This document shows, piece by piece, positions 34,447 through 42,417 of a stretch of DNA of 64,000 nt; within the stretch, counting starts at the first letter, position 1, and every line of letters starts with the position of its first letter. The stretch covers positions 57,520 to 121,519 of the forward strand of contig JABLXN010000003.1 of NCBI GenBank assembly GCA_013177995.1, read 5' to 3'. The DNA comes from Brevinematales bacterium (GTDB lineage: Bacteria > Spirochaetota > Brevinematia > Brevinematales > Thermospiraceae). A model generated the notes under the pieces. The model ran no database searches. It was not told the DNA's origin and saw nothing but the letters and a program-made list of their open reading frames with translations. A program made the position numbers and the translations under genes.

Positions 34447-35842
34447 AACTCTCCTTGCTCACCGTGGTAATCTTTGTTGGATAGTGCCCATCAAAACACG
34501 CCCGACAAAAATGTTGCTCATCCACAAGGCCGGAAGGGAAAAGTCCATCCACACTCACGTATCCCACCGAATCCACTCCAATATAATGTGCGATTTCCTC
34601 TAAGGTTTTCAGTTTGTTTGCCAGTAACTCCTCAGGCCTTGAGAAGTCAATCCCATAGAAGCAGGGATATTTTACCGGCGGAGAAGCCACCCGAAAGTGA
34701 ATCTCCTTTGGCTTCATTTCTTTGATGACCTGAACAATCTTACGAGATGTCGTTCCCCTCACAATAGAATCATCAATCAGCACAATTCGTTTGTTCTGAA
34801 TAACCTCCGGAACGGGCATGAACTTCATACGAACCCCAAAGTCCCGAATCCCCTGTGTCGGTTCGATGAAGGTTCTCCCTACATAATGACTCCGAATAAG
34901 CCCCAAAGACATGGGAATCCCTGACTCCTCCGAATACCCGATCGCCGCCACAATCCCCGAATCAGGCACAGGGACCACATAGTCGGCCTCTACAGGAAAC
35001 TCCCTTGCAAGCTGTTTTCCTATCTCATAGCGATATTGATACACGCTTGTTTCAAAAACCCTTGAAGAAGGCTTGGCAAAATAGATGAGTTCAAATACAC
35101 ACTGCCTGGTCGGAGGGGGACTCTCCACAATTGACAACGTCCTCATTCCCTCAGGGCCTACCACCACCATTTCATTGGGAAGAATTTCCCTTCTTCGTGT
35201 AGCCCCAACAATCCCAAACGCCGTATCCTCTGAAGAGAAGACATAGGTTTCCGCTTCCGAGGTGATCACCTCCCCAATGGTTCCCATAGCCAAAGGACGA
35301 AAACCATGGGGATCACGGGCGGCCACAAGCGTATCCCTGTTCATCACCAGAACAGCAAAAGCCCCCTCTAACTGAGCAAGCGCCCAGCGAGTTGACATCA
35401 CAAGGTCATCATAAGGTGCCCTGGCAATGAGATGCAGGATGACCTCACTATCACTGGTGGTTGAAAAGGCCTGCCCCTCCTCCATAAGCCTTTTGCGAAT
35501 CTCCATGGCATTGGTGAGGTTGCCATTATGAGCAAGGGCAATGGGACCTTTTTGTGTCATAGCCGAAAGAGGCTGGGTATTCACAAGGGTTGGGGATCCA
35601 GTGGTCGAATACCGAACATGGCCTATGGCCTGTGTTCCCCGCAGATAATTCAATTTTGCCTCATCAAAAAACTCTGAAACCTTTCCAAGTCCAATCTGTT
35701 TGTAGAGAGAGATATGATCCGAACTGATGATGCCACACGACTCCTGACCTCTATGCTGAAGAAAATGAAGTCCGAGATACACATATCGGGCGGCCTCCTG
35801 ATGGCCATACATCCCGAATATGCCACATTCCTCTCGTATCAT
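34412..35842 (-). CDS. purF: Amidophosphoribosyltransferase
   Basis: The 476-residue protein begins MIREECGIFGMYGH; cleavage of a five-residue propeptide would expose the catalytic Cys6. The N-terminal glutaminase (GHVRYSTTGS, AHNGNLTN) is followed by the phosphoribosyltransferase domain with VLIDDSIVRGTTSRKI. Cysteines in RQCVFE, PCFYGID and FCRAC match the [4Fe-4S] ligands of the Bacillus-type enzyme. It makes phosphoribosylamine, the first step of purine synthesis. First gene of its operon. Confidence 0.97.
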   Translation of the reverse strand: MIREECGIFGMYGHQEAARYVYLGLHFLQHRGQESCGIISSDHISLYKQIGLGKVSEFFDEAKLNYLRGTQAIGHVRYSTTGSPTLVNTQPLSAMTQKGPIALAHNGNLTNAMEIRKRLMEEGQAFSTTSDSEVILHLIARAPYDDLVMSTRWALAQLEGAFAVLVMNRDTLVAARDPHGFRPLAMGTIGEVITSEAETYVFSSEDTAFGIVGATRRREILPNEMVVVGPEGMRTLSIVESPPPTRQCVFELIYFAKPSSRVFETSVYQYRYEIGKQLAREFPVEADYVVPVPDSGIVAAIGYSEESGIPMSLGLIRSHYVGRTFIEPTQGIRDFGVRMKFMPVPEVIQNKRIVLIDDSIVRGTTSRKIVQVIKEMKPKEIHFRVASPPVKYPCFYGIDFSRPEELLANKLKTLEEIAHYIGVDSVGYVSVDGLFPSGLVDEQHFCRACFDGHYPTKITTVSKESFDHEIKQASLR

Positions 35843-35871
35843 ATCCTGCCCCTTTCACAAGAGATACGTAT

Positions 35872-35900
35872 AGTGTAAGGAAAAAAGAAAAATATCTCAA
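35872..35900 (-). promoter_or_regulatory. Sigma70-type promoter of purF
   Basis: TTGAGA (35895-35900), 17 bp, TACACT (35872-35877) on the minus strand, 30 bp before the start. No PurR-like palindrome was recognised. Confidence 0.65.
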
Positions 35901-35935
35901 TTTTCTCCACCGAAGAAACTTCTTGCCCAAACAAC

Positions 35936-35964
35936 AAAGGCATCCGCACGTGTCGGATGCCTTT
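35936..35964 (-). terminator. Terminator-like hairpin after the amylase-membrane protein unit
   Basis: An 11-bp perfect stem (35936-35946 with 35954-35964). The better T-run is on the plus side, but the only gene it can end is the minus-strand one at 35982, where the tail TTTGTTGTTT is weaker. Confidence 0.6.
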
Positions 35965-35981
35965 CTGTTTTTTTCGTAGAG

Positions 35982-36425
35982 TTAGAAAAAGATGGCCTTG
36001 CCAAGGGCAAGATGGAGCCATGCTACAATAAAGGTAATCAGTCCACCCCAGGGCTTATAACTATCCATGAATTTGTGATAGGCCTGTTTTTTCTCCTCAG
36101 GAATATTGAAAAGATCAATCACATTCTCATACCAGACAAGCCCATTGAGAATCAACACCGCAGCAGGAATAATTCCTCCCAAGATAGAAGGTCCATACTC
36201 AGGATGACCAAAATCAGGAGCAAAGAAATTCCATACCCCAAGCACAAGCCCCCCAATACCCATAAAGAATTGAAAACTCCCACTCTCAGCCAAAGCTTCA
36301 CACTTTTCATAAAAACTTTTCAACGAAGGATTGGTCTCCACATTGATGAGCACCTTTTGCTGAGAAAGGGTCATAAAGAAACTATACCACAAGAGAATAA
36401 GAAAAAGGAGCACCACCGCAATCAT
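35982..36425 (-). CDS. Membrane protein of unknown function, about four helices
   Basis: The 147-residue protein has an N-terminal hydrophobic helix (residues ~1-20), two central ones (~52-70 and ~80-97, ILGGIIPAAVLILNGLVWY) and a C-terminal helix (~127-145). A charged segment between the first two and a conserved-looking EKKQAYHKFMDSYKPWGG follow. I do not recognise the family. It begins 11 bp after the amylase gene and is probably co-transcribed with it. Confidence 0.6.
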   Translation of the reverse strand: MIAVVLLFLILLWYSFFMTLSQQKVLINVETNPSLKSFYEKCEALAESGSFQFFMGIGGLVLGVWNFFAPDFGHPEYGPSILGGIIPAAVLILNGLVWYENVIDLFNIPEEKKQAYHKFMDSYKPWGGLITFIVAWLHLALGKAIFF

Positions 36426-36436
36426 ATACTTCCTCC

Positions 36437-38107
36437 TTACTTCACTTTTTCAAACACCATGAGAGCAAACTCATTGCCTTTCACCTGCACATCCCACTGT
36501 CCCTTGAGTACAGAATCCACAAAGGCCTTGGGAACAGGCTTGGTAAGATCGGCTGAAGCCATACCATCAACATACTTCCACTGCCCCGTTTTCATCACTG
36601 AAAGAGCCACTGGCTCTTTGAGTTCCACATCAGAAGCACTCCCGTTCAGGATAACCACTACCACCTGATTCTCCCTCACCCGCGCATAGGTAAGCACCGA
36701 ATCAAGTCCCTTCTCTTTGGCCTGTTCAAAGGGCATATCTACAAACTGTCCTGTTTGAAGAGCCGGATACTTTTTCCTCATAGCAATGAGTTTCTGGTAC
36801 ACATACCACAGGGATTGTTTGTCCTGCTGGTAAGTCTTGATATTGATCTTGTTGGTCACATAATATTCCGGCTGCATGACCACTACCCAGGATTTTCCTC
36901 CTGCGCTAAAACCACCGGTTTTTTCCTCATCACTCCACCAGAGAGGATAACGCTTCTCAGAATCTCCCCCTCCACGGCTTTTCTTACTCCCATGAAGTTG
37001 CCCAATCTCATCCCCGTAATACACATAAGGAGCCCCGCCTGGGAGAGTAAACTGAAGCACAGCCGCTAACTTCTGCTTGGCCACCTGCTTCACCTTCTCA
37101 GAAAGACGTCCTGTATCGTGGTTGGAAAGGAAAAGGGCAAAGAAGGTGAAAGGAACATTCCTTTTGCTAAGCGCCGCATACTTTTCTAAGGCTGTTCGAA
37201 GACTCCCAGACCTTCCTGTGAGAAGGAAGGGATAAATAGCCTTATCCCCTGTTCCGCCAAAATCAAAATTGAACACCGCATCAAGCCCACCTTCACCTTT
37301 GTAGTAGTTGGCACAGATTTCCATCGGAGCAAAAACCTCAGCCACCACATAGGCTTCGGGATTGATACTCTTCACATACCGCACTAACATATCAATAAAA
37401 GCAATGGTCTCCGCTGTATCCGTCTGTTCTCCCTCTCCCTTTTCGATGTAATAACGAGCGGCATCTAAGCGGAAGCCATCCACTCCCCTGTCAAGCCAGA
37501 ACTTCACAATCTTTTTCACCTCTTCCACCACCTGGGGATTGGTAAGGTTCAAATCAGGCACATTGAGATTGAAAGCCGCATAATAATATTGCCCATTTCG
37601 CCAGGAATTGGTGTCGTTATAAAGATTCCAGGCTGGTTGAGCGGTACTCCCTGTAGGATTTGGCCAGGAAAGTTTCGTCTTTGACCAGATATAATAGTTC
37701 GTATAACGAGAATTCTTGTTGGTTACCCCATCCACAAACCAGGGATGCTGAACCGCAGTATGATTTATCACCAGATCAAGGATGACCTTGACCCCTCGTT
37801 TATGCGCCTCAGCTATCATAAGGTTGAAATCTTCCATCGTTCCAAGCCGTGGATCTATCTGGTAATAATCAATGGTATTGTAGCCATGATAATCCTTGGA
37901 TAGGAAAATCGGATTCAACCAGATAGCCGTAATACCTAAATTGGTAAGGTAGTCCATCTTCTGGGCAATACCCTTGAGATCCCCTTTCCCATCCCCATCA
38001 GAATCATAAAAACTCAACGGAAAAATCTGATAAAACGTTGCCCCATTTACCCAGCTTGCCCCATAGAACATGACAGGAACCAGAAAAGCCAACAACCAAC
38101 GCTTCAT
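36437..38107 (-). CDS. Secreted alpha-amylase family glycoside hydrolase (GH13)
   Basis: The 556-residue protein has a signal peptide (MKRWLLAFLVPVMFYGASWVNGA, seen as a 23-residue hydrophobic start) and the four GH13 regions: VILDLVINHT, DGFRLDAAR with the nucleophile near residue 213, EVFAP with the acid near 256, and SNHDTGR with the stabiliser near 331. It should cleave alpha-glucosidic bonds in the periplasm or outside. Starch, glycogen or an oligosaccharide as substrate is inference. Its promoter nearly equals that of the CBM48 protein gene at 47.8 kb. Confidence 0.92.
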   Translation of the reverse strand: MKRWLLAFLVPVMFYGASWVNGATFYQIFPLSFYDSDGDGKGDLKGIAQKMDYLTNLGITAIWLNPIFLSKDYHGYNTIDYYQIDPRLGTMEDFNLMIAEAHKRGVKVILDLVINHTAVQHPWFVDGVTNKNSRYTNYYIWSKTKLSWPNPTGSTAQPAWNLYNDTNSWRNGQYYYAAFNLNVPDLNLTNPQVVEEVKKIVKFWLDRGVDGFRLDAARYYIEKGEGEQTDTAETIAFIDMLVRYVKSINPEAYVVAEVFAPMEICANYYKGEGGLDAVFNFDFGGTGDKAIYPFLLTGRSGSLRTALEKYAALSKRNVPFTFFALFLSNHDTGRLSEKVKQVAKQKLAAVLQFTLPGGAPYVYYGDEIGQLHGSKKSRGGGDSEKRYPLWWSDEEKTGGFSAGGKSWVVVMQPEYYVTNKINIKTYQQDKQSLWYVYQKLIAMRKKYPALQTGQFVDMPFEQAKEKGLDSVLTYARVRENQVVVVILNGSASDVELKEPVALSVMKTGQWKYVDGMASADLTKPVPKAFVDSVLKGQWDVQVKGNEFALMVFEKVK

Positions 38108-38137
38108 TTTTGCCTCCTTCGGATATTTCTCTCTTAC

Positions 38138-38166
38138 ACTATACCACGGAATACAAAAAAAGTCAA
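38138..38166 (-). promoter_or_regulatory. Sigma70-type promoter of the amylase gene
   Basis: TTGACT (38161-38166), 17 bp, TATAGT (38138-38143) on the minus strand, with GTGG just before the -10, as in the CBM48 gene promoter. Confidence 0.8.
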
Positions 38167-38245
38167 ATAGCCGTTTTTCCCATTTTGCGAGTTACCACAA
38201 AACCAAAATACCCCTCCCATAAAATCTTCCCCCATACGCAAAAAC

Positions 38246-38274
38246 TTGCTTTTTTCCTCTCTTTCTGGTACAAT
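38246..38274 (+). promoter_or_regulatory. Sigma70-type promoter of the nucleotidyltransferase-pyrE-pyrF-glyS unit
   Basis: TTGCTT (38246-38251), 17 bp, TACAAT (38269-38274). It diverges from the amylase promoter about 80 bp away. Confidence 0.8.
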
Positions 38275-38307
38275 ATGGTTCCCCAACCTTTGGCGAAGGA
38301 GTCAAAC

Positions 38308-39027
38308 ATGCAGGCAGTTGTCCTTGCCGGTGGCATGGGCCGGCAGATCAAGTCTGAACTTGGACAGGCCCCAAAACCCATGGCCATTGTCAATGGCTAT
38401 CCCTTTTTAGAGTACGTTCTCCTTTACCTCCGAAAGAATGGTATCGATGAGATTATCCTTTCCTGCGGATATATGCGTTCGGTTATCGAAAGCTACTTTG
38501 GAAACGGCAAAAAATGGGGACTTTCCATCTCCTATACCGACGAGGATTTCCTGAGGGGAACAGCCGGAAGTGTCAAGTTGGCTGAACCACTCATCAAAAA
38601 CAACCAGTTTGTTGTGGTGAATGGCGATACCTTTCACGATGTCCCTATCTATGAACTCATTGAGTTTCACCTCACCCACGAGGCCTGGATTACCCTTGCT
38701 CTCAAGGAAAGCGAACACCCTGAACGTTATGGAGTGGTGGAACTTGGAGAAAACAACCAGATTGTCCGTTTTGTGGGAAGGGGACACAAGGATCTCTTCA
38801 AACTTGTGAACACCGGTATCTATGTCTTCAGCAAGGAGGTCCTTCAGTTTATCCAGCCCAATGAAAATATCTCTCTTGAAAAGGATATCTTTCCCCTCCT
38901 CACCAAGTTAGGCAAACTCTATGGCTATATCTGTGAAGGGGTATTTCTTGATATTGAAGTGCCTGAAAACTTCTCTCAAGTCAAAGAAAAACTCAAAGAA
39001 CTCATTGCCCTCAAGGAGGCTCGTTAA
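38308..39027 (+). CDS. Sugar-phosphate nucleotidyltransferase (HddC/RfbA-like)
   Basis: Start at the ATG 38308, preceded by GAAGGAG and downstream of the promoter; the frame is open further upstream but without support. The 239-residue product has the nucleotide-binding start VVLAGGMGRQI, QAPKPMAIVNGYPFLEYVL, VVNGDTF with a metal-binding Asp, and a TGIYVF strand. It activates a sugar 1-phosphate as NDP-sugar, perhaps heptose or mannose, for glycan synthesis. The stop overlaps the pyrE start. Confidence 0.88.
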   Translation: MQAVVLAGGMGRQIKSELGQAPKPMAIVNGYPFLEYVLLYLRKNGIDEIILSCGYMRSVIESYFGNGKKWGLSISYTDEDFLRGTAGSVKLAEPLIKNNQFVVVNGDTFHDVPIYELIEFHLTHEAWITLALKESEHPERYGVVELGENNQIVRFVGRGHKDLFKLVNTGIYVFSKEVLQFIQPNENISLEKDIFPLLTKLGKLYGYICEGVFLDIEVPENFSQVKEKLKELIALKEAR

Positions 39028-39620
39028 TGTTATCCATTCGTGAAGACAAAGAGATAGAAACGCTCCTTCTCAAATCCGAGGCTCTTCTCAAAGGACATTT
39101 TATTCTCTCTTCGGGGCTTCATAGCAATCGCTATGTGCAGTGCGCCAAGTTTTTCCAGTATCCCGCGTACGCAGAATTGGCCGCTCAAAAACTTGCAAGA
39201 CTTTACCAGGACACTCCGATTGATGTCGTTATCGGCGGTGCCTTTGGGGGAATCACCATTGCCTATGAACTTGCCCGTGCCCTTGGGGTACGTGGACTCT
39301 TCTGTGAACGGGTAGAAGGTATCTTCCAGCTCCGTCGTGGTTTTGAAATCAAACCAGGCGAAAAGGTGCTTATTGCTGAGGATGTGGTCACCACAGGAAA
39401 ATCCATAGATGAAGTGGCTCAACTCGTGAAACAGCACGGTGGAGAAGTGGTGGGAGTGGCAAGCTTAGTTGATAGACACATGCCAGATCCTGAAAAACTC
39501 CCCTACCGCTTTGAATGGCTCCATTCTGTGCAGGCGGAAGCCTTCGATCCAGCAAGTTGTCCCCTGTGCTTAGAAGGAAAAGAACCCGCCATAAAACCAG
39601 GTAGTCGGGGAATGAAATGA
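39027..39620 (+). CDS. pyrE: Orotate phosphoribosyltransferase
   Basis: The 197-residue protein has the type I PRPP-binding motif VLIAEDVVTTGKSIDEVA (about residues 113-130), FILSSGLHSNRYVQCAKFF near the N-terminus and VIGGAFGGITIAYELA. It converts orotate to OMP. GGAGG precedes the ATG, which overlaps the stop of the preceding gene (TAATG). It overlaps pyrF by four bases, so the two final UMP steps are coupled. Confidence 0.95.
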   Translation: MLSIREDKEIETLLLKSEALLKGHFILSSGLHSNRYVQCAKFFQYPAYAELAAQKLARLYQDTPIDVVIGGAFGGITIAYELARALGVRGLFCERVEGIFQLRRGFEIKPGEKVLIAEDVVTTGKSIDEVAQLVKQHGGEVVGVASLVDRHMPDPEKLPYRFEWLHSVQAEAFDPASCPLCLEGKEPAIKPGSRGMK

Positions 39621-40312
39621 AAACGGAGCTTATTGTTGCTTTGGACGTCCCTTCCCGACAAGAGGCCATAAACATCGTAGAAAAACTCTCTCCCCTTGTG
39701 GTATGGTACAAAGTAGGAAGCATCCTTTTCACCAGAGAAGGGGAAGCGTTAGTCAAAGCTCTCAAAGATAAGGGGTGCAAGGTATTTCTCGATCTCAAGT
39801 TTTTTGATATCCCCAATACGGTGAAAGGGGTATGTGAGGTTGTGGCAAAGATGGGGGTTGATATGTTTACCCTCCATATGCTTGGAGGACGGGAGATGGT
39901 AAAGGCGGCCCTCGAGGGTATTTCCTCCTTTCCACAAAAACCACTTGCTCTTGGGGTGACTATCCTCACCAGTATGAATGAAACTACGTTGCATGAGGAT
40001 TTAAGGATACAAGAAAGCATAGAGAACACCGTTTCTCACCTCGTGAAGCTGGGACTTGAAACAGGCATGCAGGGGTTTGTCTGTTCTCCACACGAACTCT
40101 CTTCTCTGCGTTCCTGGGTACCAGAAAACACCATCTTTGTCACTCCAGGGGTAAGGCTCCCTGGTGAAGCCACAGGAGACCAGAAAAGGGTCATGACCCC
40201 AAAAGAAGCCCATCAAAACGGTGCCAACTATATAGTGATGGGACGTTCTGTCTATGGGTCCTCCCACCCTCTTCAGACGGTAGAACGTATTTTGTCCGAT
40301 ATAGAATCATAA
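39617..40312 (+). CDS. pyrF: Orotidine 5'-phosphate decarboxylase
   Basis: The 231-residue protein starts with IVALDVPSRQEA, has the catalytic motif VFLDLKFFDIPNTV with the Asp-Lys-Asp network (about residues 57-68), and ends with the phosphate-binding TPGVRLPG and YIVMGRSVYGS. It decarboxylates OMP to UMP. Directly coupled to pyrE and followed by glyS after 10 bp. Confidence 0.97.
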   Translation: MKTELIVALDVPSRQEAINIVEKLSPLVVWYKVGSILFTREGEALVKALKDKGCKVFLDLKFFDIPNTVKGVCEVVAKMGVDMFTLHMLGGREMVKAALEGISSFPQKPLALGVTILTSMNETTLHEDLRIQESIENTVSHLVKLGLETGMQGFVCSPHELSSLRSWVPENTIFVTPGVRLPGEATGDQKRVMTPKEAHQNGANYIVMGRSVYGSSHPLQTVERILSDIES

Positions 40313-40322
40313 AGGAGAGGCT

Positions 40323-42389
40323 ATGGCTCGTCTTGTTTTTGAAATTGGTGTGGAAGAAATACCACACGAGATTCTTCTCGATACCTTCAATCAACTCCAG
40401 ACGGAAGCAACCAAGCTTTTTGAAGAGAATGGCCTTGTTTTCAAGGAAATCAAAACCACAGGTACCCCACGACGGCTTGTTCTTCTCGCCGAGGGAATGG
40501 AACCCAAGACCATCACACGAAAGGTGGAAAAAAAGGGACCTGCTCTCAAAGCCGCTTATGACGGTGAAGGGAAACCCACCAAAGCCCTTGAGGGATTTCT
40601 CCGGGCAAACAATATCACCGAAAAGGACCTCACTCAGCGTGAAGTCGGTGGTGGGGTTTATCTCTTCTATGAAAAGGAAGAAGGTGGAGAATCCGCATCC
40701 ACTGTTCTTGAACGTATTTTGCCAAAACTTCTCTCAAGCCTTCGTTTTCCCAAAGCCATGCGATGGGCTACTTATGAAATGAGTTTTGTACGACCGGTGC
40801 GCTGGCTCTGTGCCCTTTTAGATAACAAGATTATTCCCGTTCAATGGGGACATCTCACCGCAGACAACAAAAGTTATGGCCATAGAACCCTTTTTGGACT
40901 CCAGTCCTTTGTTGTACCGTCTGCCTCTGAGTACGAAAAAACCCTTCAAAAACACTTTGTGATTGTGGACCATACCGCAAGACGAGAGATTATCTCCAAA
41001 GAGATTAGCGCTGCCTCCCAGACGTTAGGGGTGGAAGCCGTATGTGATGAAGGGCTTCTCGATACCTTAGTGAGTCTCACGGAGTATCCGGAAATGGCCG
41101 TGGGAAGCTTTGAAGAAGAATTTCTCAAACTCCCCAAGGAAGTTCTCATTTCAGAGATGATAGAACATCAAAAGTTTATTCCCCTCCAGAAAAAAGATGG
41201 AAGTCTTGTCAATCGTTTTCTCATTGTCACCAATACGCATCCCAATGAAACCATTGTGGCCGGTAACGAACGAGTGATCCGGGCCCGTTTCAACGATGGA
41301 AAGTTCTTCTTTGACGAGGATAGAAAACGTCCCCTCGAGAGTCGTCTTGAGGATTTAGCCTATGTATCCTTTGCAAGAAATCTTGGAAGTCTCAAGGACA
41401 AAACAGAACGTCTTGAAAAACTTGTAGGTATTCTTGGCCGCTATCTCCACATGGAAAAGGATATCCCGTTGGCCACCATGACCGCTCACCTCTGCAAAGC
41501 AGACTTGGTCACCCATATGGTGTATGAATTTCCAGAACTTCAGGGGATTGTAGGGTACTACTACGCTCTTCATGATGGTCTTCCCATCAATGTGGCTATC
41601 TCTATCAAGGAACATTACTGGCCAAAATTTAGCGGTGACAATCTCCCCTCTCTCAATGAAGGAATTCTTGTTTCCCTTGCTGATAGGCTGGACAACCTCT
41701 TTGCTCTCTATGCTCAGGGGTATGAAGTGACTGGTTCCCGTGATCCCTTGGCCCTTCGTCGTCAAACACTCGGTATTATTCGTATTCTGATTGAGAAAAA
41801 GCTTCACCTTCCCCTTCGAGATCTCTACAAGGAAGTCTTCAAACTTTACCAGCCTTATCTTGCCATCTCCCAGGAGGAATATGAGAAGCGAGTCTTTGAC
41901 TTTATCACCACCCGTGTGAAAACCGTTTTCAGAGAATATGGGTTTGCCCACGATGAAATTGAAGCCGGTATTGCCATGGCGGTCGAAGACATTTATGACG
42001 TCTTCTGTCGTGTAAGTGCCATCCATACCGCCCGCTCAGGAGAAAACTTCCAGAACCTCGCTGTAGCCTTCCGACGTGTAAAGAATATCATCAGAGGTCT
42101 TCAGATGTTTCCTCTCAAATCCGATATATTGTCGGAAATGGCGGAAAAAGCGCTGTATGAGACCTACACCAAAAGCCTTCCCGACTATGAAAAGGCACTG
42201 GAAAAGAGGGATTATCCCTTAGCCATCGGCATCCTGACGAGTTTCCGTCCTGTGGTGGACCGTTTCTTTGACGAGGTTCTGGTGATGGATCCAGATGAAC
42301 AGAAAAAGACCAACCGTATTGCCCTCTTACAGCATGTGGATGCGATGTTCATGCGGCTGGTTGATATGGAGAAGATAGTTATAGAATAA
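40323..42389 (+). CDS. glyS: Glycyl-tRNA synthetase beta subunit
   Basis: The 688-residue protein starts LVFEIGVEEIPHEIL and contains KAMRWATYEMSFVRPVRWL, PNETIVAGNERVIRARFNDG, KFFFDEDRK and a C-terminal anticodon-binding part. In the bacterial alpha2beta2 enzyme it works with the GlyQ alpha subunit. No glyQ is next to it, which is unusual since glyQS are normally adjacent. GGAGAGG precedes the ATG. Confidence 0.96.
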   Translation: MARLVFEIGVEEIPHEILLDTFNQLQTEATKLFEENGLVFKEIKTTGTPRRLVLLAEGMEPKTITRKVEKKGPALKAAYDGEGKPTKALEGFLRANNITEKDLTQREVGGGVYLFYEKEEGGESASTVLERILPKLLSSLRFPKAMRWATYEMSFVRPVRWLCALLDNKIIPVQWGHLTADNKSYGHRTLFGLQSFVVPSASEYEKTLQKHFVIVDHTARREIISKEISAASQTLGVEAVCDEGLLDTLVSLTEYPEMAVGSFEEEFLKLPKEVLISEMIEHQKFIPLQKKDGSLVNRFLIVTNTHPNETIVAGNERVIRARFNDGKFFFDEDRKRPLESRLEDLAYVSFARNLGSLKDKTERLEKLVGILGRYLHMEKDIPLATMTAHLCKADLVTHMVYEFPELQGIVGYYYALHDGLPINVAISIKEHYWPKFSGDNLPSLNEGILVSLADRLDNLFALYAQGYEVTGSRDPLALRRQTLGIIRILIEKKLHLPLRDLYKEVFKLYQPYLAISQEEYEKRVFDFITTRVKTVFREYGFAHDEIEAGIAMAVEDIYDVFCRVSAIHTARSGENFQNLAVAFRRVKNIIRGLQMFPLKSDILSEMAEKALYETYTKSLPDYEKALEKRDYPLAIGILTSFRPVVDRFFDEVLVMDPDEQKKTNRIALLQHVDAMFMRLVDMEKIVIE

Positions 42390-42417
42390 CAAGCACAAAA
42401 CCAAAAAGGAGCGGGGA

